DNA of 64,000 nt. It comes from JAVBMC01 sp031552845. Lineage in GTDB: Bacteria; Verrucomicrobiota; Kiritimatiellia; RFP12; DVOR01. Positions 14,295 through 24,056 of the stretch are shown here, one piece after another. Where the stretch lies: contig JAVBMC010000030.1 in assembly GCA_031552845.1 (NCBI GenBank), positions 1 through 64,000 of the forward strand, given 5' to 3'. Within the stretch, counting starts at the first letter, position 1; each line of letters begins with the position of its first letter. The notes beneath the pieces were generated by a model. That model worked only from the letters and a program-made list of their open reading frames with translations, had not been told where the DNA came from and searched no databases. Position numbers and translations under genes: made by a program.

Positions 14295-17219
14295 TTAATC
14301 CGCTTTCAACTCCACCATCATCCGACCTGACACCGGCACCATCAGCTCCAAAGCCCCCTTCGACTGCTTCACCGGCACGGATGCCAAACTCTTACCCTCC
14401 ATCGATACCTTCGCCGTGCTTTCATAACGCCGCCCAAAGTCCGGCATCAGCAACCGTACCGACAACTGTTTCTGCGTTGCGCTTTTCTCGGGCGCACGCA
14501 ACACCACCTTATCAAAGCGCGTCACTTCATGCACACGGAACGACACTTCCACATCATCCTTAAACCCCTTCGGCAGCAGTTGCGTCAAATCCACCCGCGC
14601 ACCCTGCCGTACGCCGCGCACCACAGCCGGATAGCTCTGCCCCTCTGCCTTCAGCACCAACTCCCAATCACCATCCGCCGCGACTTCCAACACCGGCGTA
14701 CGCGCTACATCCACAATCACATGATAATAGTATCCCGCCGCCTTCCCCACATCCGGCGTCACCACGGCTCCTACGCCCTTCTCACCCTGCGCCACCTTTC
14801 CGAAGAACGACACCCAACCCCCGCCCGATGTCGGCGCCAACGATACATCTGCCACCGGCTTCAACTCCTCACACTCCGCCGGATTCACCACCACCGACAG
14901 CCGTCCGTCGCCATGCACGCTCCCCGCGACATATACTCCCTTCAACGCGCTCCCATCCGCCGCCGTCATCGACACATCCAACCGCCGCGCACCCTTACTC
15001 TGCAACTGCGCATAATCACGGATCACCTCAAACGCCGGCCTTGGCTCACCCTTCCCATTGATCAACCCGTACGGATGCTCATCGCCACCCGCGTTAAACA
15101 CCGACACTTTCGCCAGCCCATTCGCCAACAGCCGCGCCATCGCTACATTCAAATAATCCCGCTGCACCTCAGGCGTCCAATTCGGCGGCGGCTGAAACCA
15201 CTCCGCATTGTTATAAGGAAACCCGCTCTCATTGCAGAAAATCTCCAGCCCAATCCCCTTCGAAAACAAACTCCCCTCCGTCAACCCATACGGCACATCC
15301 CATCCCGCCGTCTTACCCGCATACGGATGAAACGCCACCATATCCGCCTGCGCATACACCCCTCGCTTAAACAGCGTACTGATGAACCCCTCATGATACC
15401 CCGCCATCCCGCTCGGCATGATCTTCGCATGCGGTGCCTCTTTACGGATCACCGGCACCAACCCCAAAAACAACGTCGCATACTCATCCGGCGTCCCCCG
15501 ATAAAACTGCGTAATATCCGCCTCATTCCACACCTCGAAACAGCCGATATTCTTGCCATACCGCCGCGCCACATCCCGCACAATCTCCGCATACTTCACC
15601 GGATCCGGCGGCACCGTCGTCGGCCGCTTCGCCTTCACCGCATCCTCCCGCCGCTCCTCCGAAATCGCCGCCCACGCCGGTGTCCCCTCCAAAATCGGCT
15701 GCACCACGCCATTCATCGCCGCCGTACCATAAAATAGCTTATCCAACAACTCAAACCGCTTCGGATCATCCGGCGGACCCAGCCGCTGCGTACGCATCGA
15801 CATCCGCAATCCCCCCAACCCCTTCGTCAACTCCGCATCATACGGAAACAGCTCCTTCTGCCCAATTCCCAAGCCAATACACCGCTCATACGCCCCCTTC
15901 GGACGCTCCTCCACCTGCACCGCATCAAAATACAACAGCCCCTCACCAGAGTTCGCCAACACCAACTCCTTCGCACCCTCCCCCTGCGGCACAAACACCA
16001 GCCGCGTAAACTCATTCGGCATCCCTGCCAGATTCTGACTATGATTCCCCGACGCCTTCGTCGTCACATACAACAACTCCTCGCGCCACAACACCCGCTC
16101 ACCCCAACGCACCTCCAACACCGGCGAGCTCTTCAAATACGCCCCCCGCACCCGCACAAAGAAAGGCCCCTTCCCCTTCAACTCCGGCACCTCCAACCGC
16201 ACCGATGCACCCGGTGCCAACGCACCCGGAAACTTATCACGCTCCCCCAACCCCACACGCAAAACCCCATTACTCCCAACCCACGCCCCCGTATCCAAAA
16301 TCGACCCATTAAACAACCCCCACCGCACCACCGGCACCGCACCCTCCGGCTCTATCGACCGCGACCCCGCACGATCCAATGCCAACATCGGCAAATCATC
16401 GCGGAACGACACCGCATCCTTTGCAGGCAACTCCAACTTACCCTCACGCAAATCACGCGCAATCTTCCCCAACGCCCCAACAAACTCCTTCGAACACGGC
16501 CACAACGCCACATCCGTCCCCTGCGTCAAAATAGGTGCCGTCACAATCACCGCCCTATACTTTCCTTTCCGTGCAATATACGCACCCCCCGGCACAACCG
16601 ATTTATCACTGCGCGTACTCAACACCAACGGGAAATACTCCCCCCCATCCACCGGCACCACCCAGCGGCTCTCCAACCGATCCGAGAACGCCTTTGCCTG
16701 CGGCAAATACCGCTTCAACAGCGCAGTCGGCGTATGAACGACCCCCTGCGAATGCAACTCCGGCTTATACTGATACTTCTGCCCCACCAACTTCAACAAC
16801 GCATCCGTCTGCCACGCAAAAGCAGGCTCCTGCGGTGACAACCGCCAACGCCCTTCCACATCCTCTACACCCAACAAAAACGGCACCGATGCATCCAATG
16901 CTACCAACACCCCGCCTGCCTCAGCAAACCGCTTTGCCGGTTCTAATACCTTCCGCGGCACCGCCTGTCCTACTATTACCAATGCATCAAACCGTTCTGC
17001 GCTAAACACCTTCGCATCAGCCAGCTCATTCACTGTCAATAACGCGGCCTTGCTCCCCCCCGCGTTCAACGCGGCGACCACATTACTCACTGCCGCAAAA
17101 TCAAACTGAAACCGTGCCTCCGGCGTCTGCCGTACCGGATCCCACACCGCCACCCGAGGCTCCCCCGCCGTCACATACACCGATACCAAACACAACACCG
17201 AAAGGCACAGCTTCTTCAT
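14295..17219 (-). CDS. Exported multidomain glycoside hydrolase, clan GH-A (GH39-like)
   Basis: 974 residues from the ATG at 17219, chosen because a signal peptide ('MKKLCLSVLCLVSVYVTAG') starts there; an upstream start at 17315 would bury it. Numbering from 17219: residues 20-250 resemble a class-I glutamine-amidotransferase/ThuA-like fold ('RFDALVIVGQAVP'), often an accessory domain in hydrolases. Residues about 330-450 look like a beta-sandwich. The barrel spans about 450-760, with acid/base Glu566 in 'CFEVWNEADITQF' and probable nucleophile Glu664 in 'LEIFCNESGFPY'. The C-terminal 200 residues are beta-rich. The exact CAZy family is uncertain. Gene order (25 nt after a solenoid protein, 14 nt before the HU-like gene) puts it in the GntR-led operon. 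Confidence 0.75.
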   Translation of the reverse strand: MKKLCLSVLCLVSVYVTAGEPRVAVWDPVRQTPEARFQFDFAAVSNVVAALNAGGSKAALLTVNELADAKVFSAERFDALVIVGQAVPRKVLEPAKRFAEAGGVLVALDASVPFLLGVEDVEGRWRLSPQEPAFAWQTDALLKLVGQKYQYKPELHSQGVVHTPTALLKRYLPQAKAFSDRLESRWVVPVDGGEYFPLVLSTRSDKSVVPGGAYIARKGKYRAVIVTAPILTQGTDVALWPCSKEFVGALGKIARDLREGKLELPAKDAVSFRDDLPMLALDRAGSRSIEPEGAVPVVRWGLFNGSILDTGAWVGSNGVLRVGLGERDKFPGALAPGASVRLEVPELKGKGPFFVRVRGAYLKSSPVLEVRWGERVLWREELLYVTTKASGNHSQNLAGMPNEFTRLVFVPQGEGAKELVLANSGEGLLYFDAVQVEERPKGAYERCIGLGIGQKELFPYDAELTKGLGGLRMSMRTQRLGPPDDPKRFELLDKLFYGTAAMNGVVQPILEGTPAWAAISEERREDAVKAKRPTTVPPDPVKYAEIVRDVARRYGKNIGCFEVWNEADITQFYRGTPDEYATLFLGLVPVIRKEAPHAKIMPSGMAGYHEGFISTLFKRGVYAQADMVAFHPYAGKTAGWDVPYGLTEGSLFSKGIGLEIFCNESGFPYNNAEWFQPPPNWTPEVQRDYLNVAMARLLANGLAKVSVFNAGGDEHPYGLINGKGEPRPAFEVIRDYAQLQSKGARRLDVSMTAADGSALKGVYVAGSVHGDGRLSVVVNPAECEELKPVADVSLAPTSGGGWVSFFGKVAQGEKGVGAVVTPDVGKAAGYYYHVIVDVARTPVLEVAADGDWELVLKAEGQSYPAVVRGVRQGARVDLTQLLPKGFKDDVEVSFRVHEVTRFDKVVLRAPEKSATQKQLSVRLLMPDFGRRYESTAKVSMEGKSLASVPVKQSKGALELMVPVSGRMMVELKAD

Positions 17220-17244
17220 GACAGATTCCCCTGCAAATACACAA

Positions 17245-18819
17245 CTAGAACAACATAAGCTTCGTCTGCTCCGGCATCCACCCAAGCCACAACTCACGCT
17301 CGCCATTCGCCTCACGCAAACGAAACCCTTTCCCCTTCAACTCATCCGGCAAAGCAAACGAACCTACAATCCCATTCGACGCCTCCATTATCTTATACCA
17401 CGTTGCTTTCTTCGGCAGCACAGATCTTGCAGCCAATGCGAACGATGCCGTCGGCGCATTCGTAATCACACCATTCACAACAATCCCACCAGCCTCCTGA
17501 TCCCTCACGCACACCTCAAACACCGCGCCATCCTTTAACGTCACCGCCTGCGGCTTCTCAACAGTCCCAAACGTCATCATCCCCGTCGGATCCCCCGGCG
17601 ATAACGTTCCATTCACTGTCGTCCCCTTCGACGTGCCGCTATGCAAAAAAGTTCCCGTCCCCCGCAGCTTTGCACCGGCGTTCACAATATGCTCGCCAAC
17701 GATCCCCTCGTGCAATGCATTATAGATCAGTTCACCCGTCTGTACTGTCAGCTTGCTGACTGAGATAACCTTTCCATTCACACGCACAATACCACCTGCT
17801 GCCGTAGAAGAGTTATCAATCGTCCGATACGTCATATTAACCGCGCCGGTAATTACACCATCAATTACCAAGTCAACATCCGTCTCCGAGCCACGCACAG
17901 TCTCAACGTTGTACATGCTGCTCGATGGATTTGCAAAATAGAATGTCCCACGCAGGAACGCCGTGGACTTCGGCACCTTAGTCGCAGAAGCTATCTTTAC
18001 AACAGGATTGCCATTCGTCAGGACCAAACAACCATCTGCGCCTGTTTGGACGGTGCCGCAAGTGTCTGAATTAATGGCAAATTCAATACGATTCACCACA
18101 TCCGTATGATCATTCAAATCCACCAAACCATCACCATCCATCCGCAACACGGTTGAAACACCATCGCCTATTTGATAATCCTTATCCCAAATGCAAGAAC
18201 CGCCGTTGATGCGAATCTTATTACCGCCAATCTTCGTATAGAACTTGCCATTCGGATTACCCAACCGCACCGTAGTATCTGCAGCAATGATAAAGTCCCC
18301 ACCCGAAAACGTCCCGCGATAATCCACAACCCCACCATCCTGAAACTGGAAGCCACGCATATATGTCGTGCCAGCAAAGCGGATATCATTGGTGATGATT
18401 AACGTACTGTCTGCTTTCACCGAGACAAAAAAGTTCTGCCCGCTTGATTCCGGCTGAGGAATCAGAACAGGCACCCCTATTTGATTGATGCCGCCACCTT
18501 CGACAATAATCCCCGTACCGCTGCTCTTTGCACCCACATCAATCGTCAGCTCGCCGGAGCCATCCAATACCCACCCCGGTTGCAGAAACTTCACTTGCGC
18601 GATACGTCCGTTAGCAGGTTGTGCCGTATTTAGAAACGGCTGATTCGGCGTCATTGCATTAAAGATCGGTTTATCTCCTACGGTGCTTCCAGGTACTCCA
18701 TTCGGCGTCCAATTCAACTCATTCATCCAATCCGAGCTGACGCTCCCATTCCACGTATAGTCCGCAGCTATGCAACTTAAAGCAAAAGCCGCGCATAGAA
18801 TTGCAATTTGGTATTTCAT
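17245..18819 (-). CDS. Secreted beta-solenoid protein (autotransporter-passenger type, no barrel)
   Basis: 524 residues with a signal peptide (about 1-18), the 'YTWNGSVSSDWMNELNW' module, then repetitive short beta strands with many 'GG', 'NG' and 'TLSPGD' turns, like autotransporter-associated strand repeats. No translocator barrel, PEP-CTERM or sortase motif follows; the protein stops at TKLMLF, which fits the terminal hexapeptide shared by all seven solenoid proteins here. It lies between two glycoside hydrolase genes in one operon. The likely site is the cell surface, with a binding or scaffolding role; no enzyme motif was seen. Confidence 0.75.
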   Translation of the reverse strand: MKYQIAILCAAFALSCIAADYTWNGSVSSDWMNELNWTPNGVPGSTVGDKPIFNAMTPNQPFLNTAQPANGRIAQVKFLQPGWVLDGSGELTIDVGAKSSGTGIIVEGGGINQIGVPVLIPQPESSGQNFFVSVKADSTLIITNDIRFAGTTYMRGFQFQDGGVVDYRGTFSGGDFIIAADTTVRLGNPNGKFYTKIGGNKIRINGGSCIWDKDYQIGDGVSTVLRMDGDGLVDLNDHTDVVNRIEFAINSDTCGTVQTGADGCLVLTNGNPVVKIASATKVPKSTAFLRGTFYFANPSSSMYNVETVRGSETDVDLVIDGVITGAVNMTYRTIDNSSTAAGGIVRVNGKVISVSKLTVQTGELIYNALHEGIVGEHIVNAGAKLRGTGTFLHSGTSKGTTVNGTLSPGDPTGMMTFGTVEKPQAVTLKDGAVFEVCVRDQEAGGIVVNGVITNAPTASFALAARSVLPKKATWYKIMEASNGIVGSFALPDELKGKGFRLREANGERELWLGWMPEQTKLMLF

Positions 18820-18828
18820 GTGACCTCC

Positions 18829-21561
18829 TTATTTGCCTGTAGCAATCGGTTTCGGCAACGAAATCATTGGGAAAAACTTGACGTCTGTCATCTCACCGAA
18901 CCCGGGCGCAATACGGATCAATCCCTCACGATAGTCCCCGTCATTGTCATTGACCAACACGTTAAAGCGCAGGTTTTCTGTAAATTGTTTTTGTGTCAGC
19001 CCAAGTGACTTGTAAGGGATAGAAAACTCGTACTCAGCTGTGGTCTTCGCCAATTTCCCTGTCACTTGAAAGTCTTTAGAAGCAAACGCCTTTCCATCAG
19101 GAACAACCCACACGGCCGGCATCACGCTGCCATCGGCCCGAATCCCTGCACCAAACTCAAACGCTTTGTCCCCCGGCGTCTGAATTGCGATTTGCACGCT
19201 ATCGCCTTGCCACAGCTTCTCGGGGACTTCCTTTTGTACATGAACATCATCCTGCACTACTACACGCACAAACAGCGTCTCATCCTTCGCCCACAGCCAA
19301 ACCTTGGCACTCAAATCGGCAGGACTTTTCCAGAGTAAATGCGCCAATGCCGGGTCAGCCCCGCAGAAGCTCAACGTCTGCGACTGTTGATTCAACGTCC
19401 AATCCGGTTGCCGTCCATCAGGATCCTTATCCGTCACGTGCTTTGATACATTTGCCTTGTTTGAACCGACGCCGGTGGTGGAGAGCAACCTAGGTTTGGT
19501 GCCGCCCGCGAACTCAACATACAAGGGTTCATCCTGCGGCTGAATCATAAGAGAACCTTCAGACTCCTTGGCGGTATAACTGCATCCCATAAAATCGCTG
19601 ACGGCATATTTACCGACATTACTTTCAATCGCCAAGCGAACATCTGAATCACTGGGGTGCTTCTTCCACAGTACTACCACAAAGCCCTTGTCTGTTTGGA
19701 AGAGCGGTGAATAGCAATGCTCCGCAGCTAACTCTCCGGCATACTTCGCGCCCTGCAAACGCCGCACCAGTTCCGCATAAGCCACATAGGAGGCCTTCGG
19801 TTCAAAGCGCGAAGTCACCAAGCCGTAGTTATGCTCCATATCCGTCGGGTGCGTGCCATCGTTGACAAGGTCATACCACGTATATCCGATTGCCCCGCGC
19901 ATCATCGTAAACACCATCTTCTTTACCAGCGTCACGGCCTGCGTACGCTCGCCGATGTACGCCGAGCTGACGGCGGTTTCATTGAAATAAAGCGGACGCT
20001 GTTGCGGCATCTGTTTCCGTAAGCGCGCCAGCTCACCATCCACCGAAGCGGTGAACTCATCAAACAGCCCGTGTTGATGGAAGGCATGGACATCGAAAGC
20101 ATCAGTTGCCTCACGCAAGACCCGTTCCTGTAAATCGGGGTTCTGTGCACGGCCGCGATGCTCTAACACCGTCGCAAAGCCGCCCGTCAATACCTTGGCT
20201 GAAGGATCAACCTGCCGGATGATTTCAGAGGCTTGCCGCAGCAGATTGATATATTCATCTGTTGTTCCGCGCCAGAAGCCTAAGTCCGGCTCATTCCATA
20301 CCTCATACAACCGTATCTTGCCTTTATAACGCTCCGCCATGTTCCGCACATAACGCTGCCACGGCGCATCCTCAGGCTTGCCAAAGAAAGTAATACGCCA
20401 TGCATCCGCATTCCCCGTCTTGTAAGCATCTTCTTGCTTTTTACGCAGCTCCGGCGATGCCGCATGCGTGACAGAATAACCGAGTATCGGCTGCGTCTCC
20501 ATGCCATATTTTGCAGCCAAGTCCACCAAGCGGTCCTGCACCTCCCACTTCCAAACATTCGGCTGAGGCTCGACGCTCGCCCACGGCGGACTAATCCGCA
20601 ACACCCTCGCCCCAACCGCCGCCGCCGCTTGCATCTCCATCTCCTGCTCAGCCGCCGGTTTCCGCTCCGGATGACTGCAAATGCCAAACAGAAAGTCCCC
20701 CGGCTTATAACGCTGCACCACCGGCTCCATCACCGCAAATTGCGTCTTACAAGAAACCTGTTGTCCGCCCCCTTTCAGCGTAACATCCAACCGATAAACT
20801 CCGGGGCGGCGGTTATTCAGTTGCAAAGGAAGACTTCCCCCTCTTCCAGCCGCGAGCTCCAACTGCCCCGCCAGAGTCTGTGCAGTTCCTTCCAAATCCT
20901 TTACCGTACCTTGCAACGTCAACGATACTTTCTCCAGCGTAGGATTGGTCACTGCTAATGCAAGACGCGTTGCCCCGGCAGGGTTGATAAGCAATGGAAA
21001 GCGGTCCGTTTGCAAACTCATTCTGATGGCAGGCACAAGTTCAACATCACGCACCAACACCTCACCCGGCGGAACATCCTTGTTGGCAAACGTAAAGGAA
21101 TAGCCCAGTAAGCGCATGGGGAAATCCAACCGTCCGTTATTATTGCCGCCCCAATGCCCGCCGGACAGATCGTTCAAATCCAGCGGCACGCATACCGTCT
21201 GCCAATCACTCGCTGTACGATCAACCTTACCAATCCATTGAAACACCTCATGATCTTTATCCAACAGACGCAACCCGATAGCAACCACGTTCCCTTGCGG
21301 CACCTTGACCTTCATGCGCACCATCATGGACGAACCCGGCATCAGCTGCGGCAATGGAATATTCGTTGCATAAACGCACTCAATCCATGCGCCATGCTTC
21401 TCAGGCCACGCCAGTGACAACGCCTTTTCAGATGTAATCGTCGCAGTTAATGCGGGCGACGACGGAATCCCCGCCGCCTCGCGGTTAAAATCATCCAACA
21501 CGACCGCTTGAGAGGCAAGCACAACCCAAGCCCAGACCAGACAGACAAATCGAAGTTTCAT
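18829..21561 (-). CDS. Exported glycoside hydrolase, clan GH-A (GH39-like), with C-terminal CBM9-like domain
   Basis: 910 residues from the ATG at 21561, where the signal peptide 'MKLRFVCLVWAWVVLASQA' begins. In that numbering, residues 20-180 form a jelly-roll carbohydrate-binding domain, 190-285 an Ig-like domain and 290-620 the TIM barrel, with acid/base Glu424 in 'IRLYEVWNEPDLGFW' and nucleophile Glu528 in 'RPLYFNETAVSS'. The last about 190 residues resemble CBM9-like domains ('DDVHVQKEVPEKLWQGDSVQ'). It is related in plan to the enzyme at 14295 in the same operon, and both probably cut one complex glycan. The substrate is not predictable. Confidence 0.8.
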   Translation of the reverse strand: MKLRFVCLVWAWVVLASQAVVLDDFNREAAGIPSSPALTATITSEKALSLAWPEKHGAWIECVYATNIPLPQLMPGSSMMVRMKVKVPQGNVVAIGLRLLDKDHEVFQWIGKVDRTASDWQTVCVPLDLNDLSGGHWGGNNNGRLDFPMRLLGYSFTFANKDVPPGEVLVRDVELVPAIRMSLQTDRFPLLINPAGATRLALAVTNPTLEKVSLTLQGTVKDLEGTAQTLAGQLELAAGRGGSLPLQLNNRRPGVYRLDVTLKGGGQQVSCKTQFAVMEPVVQRYKPGDFLFGICSHPERKPAAEQEMEMQAAAAVGARVLRISPPWASVEPQPNVWKWEVQDRLVDLAAKYGMETQPILGYSVTHAASPELRKKQEDAYKTGNADAWRITFFGKPEDAPWQRYVRNMAERYKGKIRLYEVWNEPDLGFWRGTTDEYINLLRQASEIIRQVDPSAKVLTGGFATVLEHRGRAQNPDLQERVLREATDAFDVHAFHQHGLFDEFTASVDGELARLRKQMPQQRPLYFNETAVSSAYIGERTQAVTLVKKMVFTMMRGAIGYTWYDLVNDGTHPTDMEHNYGLVTSRFEPKASYVAYAELVRRLQGAKYAGELAAEHCYSPLFQTDKGFVVVLWKKHPSDSDVRLAIESNVGKYAVSDFMGCSYTAKESEGSLMIQPQDEPLYVEFAGGTKPRLLSTTGVGSNKANVSKHVTDKDPDGRQPDWTLNQQSQTLSFCGADPALAHLLWKSPADLSAKVWLWAKDETLFVRVVVQDDVHVQKEVPEKLWQGDSVQIAIQTPGDKAFEFGAGIRADGSVMPAVWVVPDGKAFASKDFQVTGKLAKTTAEYEFSIPYKSLGLTQKQFTENLRFNVLVNDNDGDYREGLIRIAPGFGEMTDVKFFPMISLPKPIATGK

Positions 21562-21574
21562 GTAGTGCAAATGC

Positions 21575-22804
21575 TTAGTATAATCCAAAAACAGTTTCAC
21601 GAGGACGATAAGTCAGCAAACCGGTTGAACCATCGAACGTCCAGTAGTTGCCACGAACGATACCTTTATAAAGCAACGTTTCACCTTGACGCTCCAGATA
21701 ATCATCATTGTTAATGCGCACGGTAAAGGTTTCAGATATGATTTTGATTGTCAACCCGGTTGGTTCAAAAAGACGCCATGTGCGCTGAACATAGGCGGCA
21801 ATCGTCGCCGCAGGCGCGTCAATATTAAAACCGCCGATGAGGTTCAGCGTGCCTGCGCCGGAGATAGCGTTACACGTGAGGTCGGCTTTCGGATAAAACG
21901 TGAATACCGCATTGGTGGTTAAGGTGATGGTTCCACCTTGAATCAACGTGTTGCCCGTATACGTATTGGTTCCCATCAGGATAAGCGTACCGGTGCCCAG
22001 CTTGTTGAGACCGCCATCAATGGGATCGTCGCCCTCTACATTAGAATGTGTCAAAGGTGATTGCACATAACAGGTTCTGCCACCGGTGTCGAAGTTTGCT
22101 CCGCCATTTCTGATTTGCGATGGACTGGCATAGAACGTATAATTATTAGCTGCGTTTGCACCATCATACGACCAATTATACGTCAATGTCTTTAACGTAC
22201 CACCATTAAAGTTAAAAATGTTGGCACCCGGATTACCGCTCGCCGGGCGCGGCTGGTTGATATACAGCGTACCGCCATTGAGATCGACAATCGCCTTACC
22301 GCCACGCGTACCGCCGCGCATCTCAAAGCGGAAGTTGGCTTTGAATTCCCCGCCATTGACAGCAAAGACGCAATCGCCTGTCCCGTTTGCATTGACATAA
22401 ACAGAATCCCACATATACAGGCTCACAAGACCGCCGTTTTGAGTAAATGAGCCAGGAACATTTAAATTACCCACATAAAAAAGGGTATCATTCTTAGGGC
22501 CCGTAGTAAGAGCACCGCCATTCATAATCATGTCTCCGGCGTCTACGGTAAGGCAATCAACATGATTCGAACCTTGCTCTTCGCCATAAATCAATGGTTG
22601 GCCAATTGGATTCGTGGATCTGTTTACGACCTTGATTGTATTAGACGGACACGTCGAGGTATCAGGAATTCCGGTTGCCTTCCAGTTGTCTGCATTAGTC
22701 CAATCACTGTCAACAGTTCCGAGCCATTCGTAGGTGACAGCGACTTGTGCACTGAGTGATAAAGAAGTCAGGGCTGCTGCAAGCAGCATGAAACGTAAGT
22801 TCAT
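21575..22804 (-). CDS. Secreted beta-solenoid protein, first structural gene of the GntR-led operon
   Basis: 409 residues from the ATG at 22804, supported by GGAGG 7 nt upstream and the signal peptide 'MNLRFMLLAAALTSLSLSA'; the alternative start at 22855 is unlikely. The mature N-terminus has 'YEWLGTVDSDWTNADNW'. The rest is beta-solenoid, including an 'LGTGTLILMGTNTYTGNTLI' segment, which is the canonical autotransporter-associated beta-strand repeat. It ends ETVFGLY, nearly identical to the ETVFQLY end of the protein at 26562, which sits in the equivalent position of the paralogous operon. The two loci therefore share both their regulator and their first surface protein. It starts 1 nt after the regulator's stop codon, so translation may be coupled. 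Confidence 0.8.
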   Translation of the reverse strand: MNLRFMLLAAALTSLSLSAQVAVTYEWLGTVDSDWTNADNWKATGIPDTSTCPSNTIKVVNRSTNPIGQPLIYGEEQGSNHVDCLTVDAGDMIMNGGALTTGPKNDTLFYVGNLNVPGSFTQNGGLVSLYMWDSVYVNANGTGDCVFAVNGGEFKANFRFEMRGGTRGGKAIVDLNGGTLYINQPRPASGNPGANIFNFNGGTLKTLTYNWSYDGANAANNYTFYASPSQIRNGGANFDTGGRTCYVQSPLTHSNVEGDDPIDGGLNKLGTGTLILMGTNTYTGNTLIQGGTITLTTNAVFTFYPKADLTCNAISGAGTLNLIGGFNIDAPAATIAAYVQRTWRLFEPTGLTIKIISETFTVRINNDDYLERQGETLLYKGIVRGNYWTFDGSTGLLTYRPRETVFGLY

Positions 22805-22805
22805 C

Positions 22806-23912
22806 TTATTTCCTCCGGCGTATTGTTTTCGTTGATTTACGGACGACCAGTTCAACCGGCAAGATGGTCTCGCGCCGGTTCCAGGGTGTTCCGTTCAGTT
22901 GAGAGTCTAAAAGCTTCATAGCTGCTTCGCCCATTTGCGAAAAGGGCTGTGCGATGGTCGTGAGTTCCGGTGACATCCATTGCGAGGCCGGGTCGTTATC
23001 AAAGCTGACAATGCTTAAATCGTCCGGTATCTTAATTCCATTGCGCTCGCAGTAGCGGTAAACGCTGCGCGCCATGCTGTCGCAGCTCACAAACAAACCG
23101 GTTGGCCGTTCTTTGCCGGACATCACTTTGCCCATGCGGTCATCCACCCACGCGCTCCAATCGACAAAACGGTCATCAGGCCGCACATCCCCCACGCGCG
23201 AATGCGGCAAGACAATCCCCTTCTCCGCAAGATAATCGCGAAAGCCGTCCAAGCGATTGCGTACCGTCTGCGCCGTGTAATCGCCAATGAAAGCAAACAC
23301 GCGATGCCCCAGCTCATACAAATGCTCCGCCGCCAGCCAGCCTCCGTGATAGTTGTCGGATACAACGTTAGGCACCGACACCTGGGCGTTGTGATGATCG
23401 ATTACAACCAAAGGCAATCCTTTATCTTTGAGACGGCAGACCGCTTCAAAAAACTCCGGCGTGTGCCACGCCATAATCAACGCGCCATCGACATCCTCTT
23501 GATCGGCCAAGTCTTGCAGCAGCTGCAAATTACGGGACGTCTCCGCCTGCCCATCCTTCATTTCAAAAACATATCTGTACTGCTTCGACCACTCCTGCAC
23601 GCCACGCGCCAAGCGGATACACGGCTCCCACGCCAGATTCTCCAGCAGCACCCAAATCACTTTCTCCCGCTTCTCATCCGGCCGACAGATATATAACCCC
23701 TTGCCCGGACGCCGGGTAATCAACCCTCGCTGAATCAACACTTCAGTAGCGCGCCGCACAGTCAAACGTGCCACTTTATATTTGCGTACAAGACCATGCT
23801 CAGAATCGATGAACCCATCAGGCGGAAAGGTCGAGCCTTCAATTTGCCGCTGAATCTCATCCGCCAAACGGCCATACACCGTAGAACTTTCATCAGGTAT
23901 ACCAGTTTTCAT
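22806..23912 (-). CDS. GntR/LacI hybrid transcriptional regulator (AraR-like layout), regulator 1
   Basis: 368 residues from the ATG at 23912. N-terminal GntR-type winged helix (about 12-75; 'YGRLADEIQRQIEG', 'LVRKYKVARLTVRRATEVLIQRGL'), then a LacI/PBP-type sugar-sensing domain (about 85-365; 'VDGALIMAWHTPEFF', 'GLFVSCDSMARSVYRY'). This domain combination is the one known from the arabinose repressor AraR. It is closely similar throughout to the regulator at 25449-26552. It heads the operon it probably controls. The -10 box ends 7 nt before the ATG, which predicts a leaderless mRNA. The longer start at 23963 lies inside the promoter and is rejected. Confidence 0.9.
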   Translation of the reverse strand: MKTGIPDESSTVYGRLADEIQRQIEGSTFPPDGFIDSEHGLVRKYKVARLTVRRATEVLIQRGLITRRPGKGLYICRPDEKREKVIWVLLENLAWEPCIRLARGVQEWSKQYRYVFEMKDGQAETSRNLQLLQDLADQEDVDGALIMAWHTPEFFEAVCRLKDKGLPLVVIDHHNAQVSVPNVVSDNYHGGWLAAEHLYELGHRVFAFIGDYTAQTVRNRLDGFRDYLAEKGIVLPHSRVGDVRPDDRFVDWSAWVDDRMGKVMSGKERPTGLFVSCDSMARSVYRYCERNGIKIPDDLSIVSFDNDPASQWMSPELTTIAQPFSQMGEAAMKLLDSQLNGTPWNRRETILPVELVVRKSTKTIRRRK

Positions 23913-23919
23913 AAACAGT

Positions 23920-23948
23920 ATACTAGCACATAATCCACTGGCGGGCAA
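23920..23948 (-). promoter_or_regulatory. Leaderless promoter of regulator 1
   Basis: On the minus strand TTGCCC (23943-23948), 17 bp, TAGTAT (23920-23925) preceded by TGC. Exactly 7 nt separate the -10 box from the ATG at 23912, so transcription should start at or next to the A of ATG. The 9-mer GTAAAAAAC (plus-strand reading 23949-23957) abuts the -35 box and recurs at the sister promoter. Confidence 0.8.
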
Positions 23949-24021
23949 GTAAAAAACTATCAATCCGCCATCTGTATTCTTGCAGTCCCTAAACCCGTCG
24001 AATCGCGCGCGCTTTTCTGCC

Positions 24022-24050
24022 TTGACTCACCCCTGCCAATTTGCTAGACT
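24022..24050 (+). promoter_or_regulatory. Promoter of the structured leader and HU-like gene copy 3
   Basis: TTGACT (24022-24027), 17 bp, TAGACT (24045-24050) with TGC before the -10 box. Predicted start near 24057, about 240 nt before the coding region. Confidence 0.75.
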
Positions 24051-24056
24051 GCACCC

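Noticed and set aside
14529..15737. Long open frame of 402 codons on the plus strand
   Set aside because: It lies wholly antisense to a glycoside hydrolase gene, is rich in Arg, His and Pro in the manner of a shadow frame in GC-rich DNA, and has no family features.
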